A stretch of 7,534 bases of DNA from contig NMQN01000491.1 in assembly GCA_003575245.1 (NCBI GenBank), positions 1 to 7,534 on the forward strand. The letters are read 5' to 3'. Of this stretch, positions 6,263-7,534 are shown one piece after another. Below the pieces are notes generated by a model that searched no databases, had not been told where the DNA came from, and worked only from the letters and a program-made list of their open reading frames with translations. Numbering within the stretch: position 1 is the first letter of the stretch; each line of letters begins with the position of its first letter. This DNA is from Candidatus Atribacteria bacterium 1244-E10-H5-B2. GTDB lineage: Bacteria; Atribacterota; JS1; SB-45; 34-128. The translations under genes were made by a program, and so were the position numbers.

Positions 6263-7534
6263 ATGGTTGCTAATATTAATAAAAAACCATACAAGGCATT
6301 TATTATACCTCATACACATTGGGATAGAGAATGGTATCAAACATTTCAACAATTTAGAATTAGATTAATTGATTTAGTAGACAATTTAATCGATATATTA
6401 GAAAAAGATAAAGCATTCAGTGATTTTACCTTAGATGGTCAGACTATTGTTCTGGAGGATTATTTAGAAGTCTATCCTGAAAGAAGGGGAATTCTTAAAA
6501 AATATATCACTGAAGGCAAAATTCATGTTGGTCCCTGGTATATTCTTCCTGATGAATTTCTGGTAAGTGCAGAATCAATTATAAGAAATTTACTTTTGGG
6601 TCATAAAATTGCCTCCGAGTTCGGCAGAGTAATGAAGGTTGGTTATATACCCGATCCTTTTGGTCATATATCCCAGATGCCTCAGATCTTAAAGGAGTTC
6701 AGGATAGATAATATTATTTTTTGGCGGGGCATAGAATATGACCAGAGTCAAGGGAATGAATTTATCTGGCAGGGTCCTGATGGAACAGAGATTTTTGCTG
6801 TTCATCTACCTAAAGTCGGTTATTGTAATGCTATGAGTTTACCTGAAGATGTTGGGCAGGCTTATAAGCTAATAAAAGAAGCTATTGAAGATTTATTATC
6901 TCGAGAAACCTCAAAGTCGCTATTATTATTAAATGGTGTTGATCATTTAGAAGCTCAACCCCATATCCCCCGTTTAGTAAAAGAGTTAAATAAACACTTT
7001 ACCGATATCAAGATAAAACAAGGGAACCTAAAAGAATATATAGATTATGCTAAAGAAACTGTAAAACCTAATCTTAATAAAATTACCGGTGAATTCAGAT
7101 CAGGTAAGGATACTCCGATTTTACAGAGTGTATATTCTTCCCGTATGTATATCAAACAAGCCAATGAAAGGTGTGAGACCCTTTTAGAAAATTGGGCTGA
7201 ACCGACCGCCTCTCTGGCCTGGTTAATGGGCAAAAATTATCCCCAAAATTTAATCTGGACCAGCTGGAAATGGTTATTAAAAAATCACCCTCATGATAGT
7301 ATCTGTGGTTGTAGTATTGATCAGGTGCATAAAGAGATGATGACCCGCTTTGATTGGTCCAAACAGATTGCCCAAGAAGTAATCAATAAAAGTTTAGATT
7401 ATATTACAGAAAAGATTAAGATCGATTATTTAAACAAAGATGAATTGGCCCTCGTGGTCTTCAACCCTCTGCCTTATTCTATAGATGAGAATGTAGAGGT
7501 AAGAATTAAATTCCCCAAAGAGATTAACTTAAAC
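6263..7534 (+). CDS. GH38 alpha-mannosidase, 3' end outside the window
   Basis: The frame stays open for 424 codons to the window edge; whole family members are about 800-1000 residues, so roughly half is visible. The N-terminal catalytic domain has the zinc motif HTHWDREW (His19, Asp21), the nucleophile motif PDPFGH (Asp131), FWRG (153-156), and the downstream zinc His in NHPHDSICGCSID (His344). LDGQT...LEDY (57-67) and GPWYILPDEFLVSAESIIRN (90-109) follow the layout of E. coli MngB, the mannosylglycerate hydrolase. No signal peptide is seen, so it should act in the cytoplasm on imported oligosaccharides or mannosides. The ATG at 6263 is set by AAAGGA 9 bases upstream and by an in-frame stop at 6236-6238. 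The visible end (about 397-424, VVFNPLPYSIDENVEV) begins the middle beta domain typical of GH38. Family is certain; linkage specificity is not. Confidence 0.93.
   Translation, partial: MVANINKKPYKAFIIPHTHWDREWYQTFQQFRIRLIDLVDNLIDILEKDKAFSDFTLDGQTIVLEDYLEVYPERRGILKKYITEGKIHVGPWYILPDEFLVSAESIIRNLLLGHKIASEFGRVMKVGYIPDPFGHISQMPQILKEFRIDNIIFWRGIEYDQSQGNEFIWQGPDGTEIFAVHLPKVGYCNAMSLPEDVGQAYKLIKEAIEDLLSRETSKSLLLLNGVDHLEAQPHIPRLVKELNKHFTDIKIKQGNLKEYIDYAKETVKPNLNKITGEFRSGKDTPILQSVYSSRMYIKQANERCETLLENWAEPTASLAWLMGKNYPQNLIWTSWKWLLKNHPHDSICGCSIDQVHKEMMTRFDWSKQIAQEVINKSLDYITEKIKIDYLNKDELALVVFNPLPYSIDENVEVRIKFPKEINLN

Noticed and set aside
6156..6368. Plus-strand frame of 70 codons before the mannosidase
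   Set aside because: Its last third overlaps the mannosidase in another frame, the peptide is low-complexity and basic, and no ribosome binding site is well placed; the GH38 frame from 6263 explains the region.
7045..7233. Minus-strand frame of 62 codons
   Set aside because: It is antisense to the conserved GH38 catalytic domain.

Overview
The window is AT-rich, tightly packed DNA that looks like an anaerobic, possibly uncultured bacterium. It uses Shine-Dalgarno sites (GGAG, AGGAGG) and UUG starts as well as AUG. The combination of a DUF4438 protein, a glycerol kinase, a GH38 mannosidase, a Clp1-type kinase and spacers full of degenerate short repeats resembles Atribacterota, Thermotogota or related lineages. 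That placement is an impression from gene content, not a demonstrated assignment. No rRNA, tRNA, CRISPR array, transposase or phage gene was seen.

Layout. At the left edge (1-989, +) is the 3' part of a Clp1/Grc3-type polynucleotide 5'-kinase gene, cut inside its P-loop. A 339-base spacer follows that holds three different families of degenerate short repeats. Then come a ten-helix EamA/DMT permease (1329-2249, +), a spacer with a perfect 20-base palindrome, a DUF4438 protein of unknown function (2374-3267, +), and glycerol kinase glpK (3343-4842, +). The DUF4438 and glpK genes probably form one transcript. A short AT-rich convergent gap separates glpK from an IolI/MocC-like TIM-barrel isomerase/epimerase on the minus strand (4956-5792). 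A 470-base divergent control region (5793-6262) leads to a GH38 alpha-mannosidase on the plus strand (6263 onward), which runs off the right edge.

How the genes may work together. From about 2370 to the right end the theme is use of small carbon compounds: glycerol phosphorylation, a sugar or inositol-type isomerase, and a mannosidase whose N-terminal half resembles the mannosylglycerate hydrolase MngB layout. The divergent isomerase/mannosidase pair shares one control region with candidate operator sites, which suggests co-regulation. The Clp1-type kinase and the permease look unrelated to that theme.

No clear new multi-gene system is visible. The points most worth following are the DUF4438-glpK pairing, the Clp1-type RNA kinase in an apparently bacterial setting, the layered repeat spacer, and the divergent control region.
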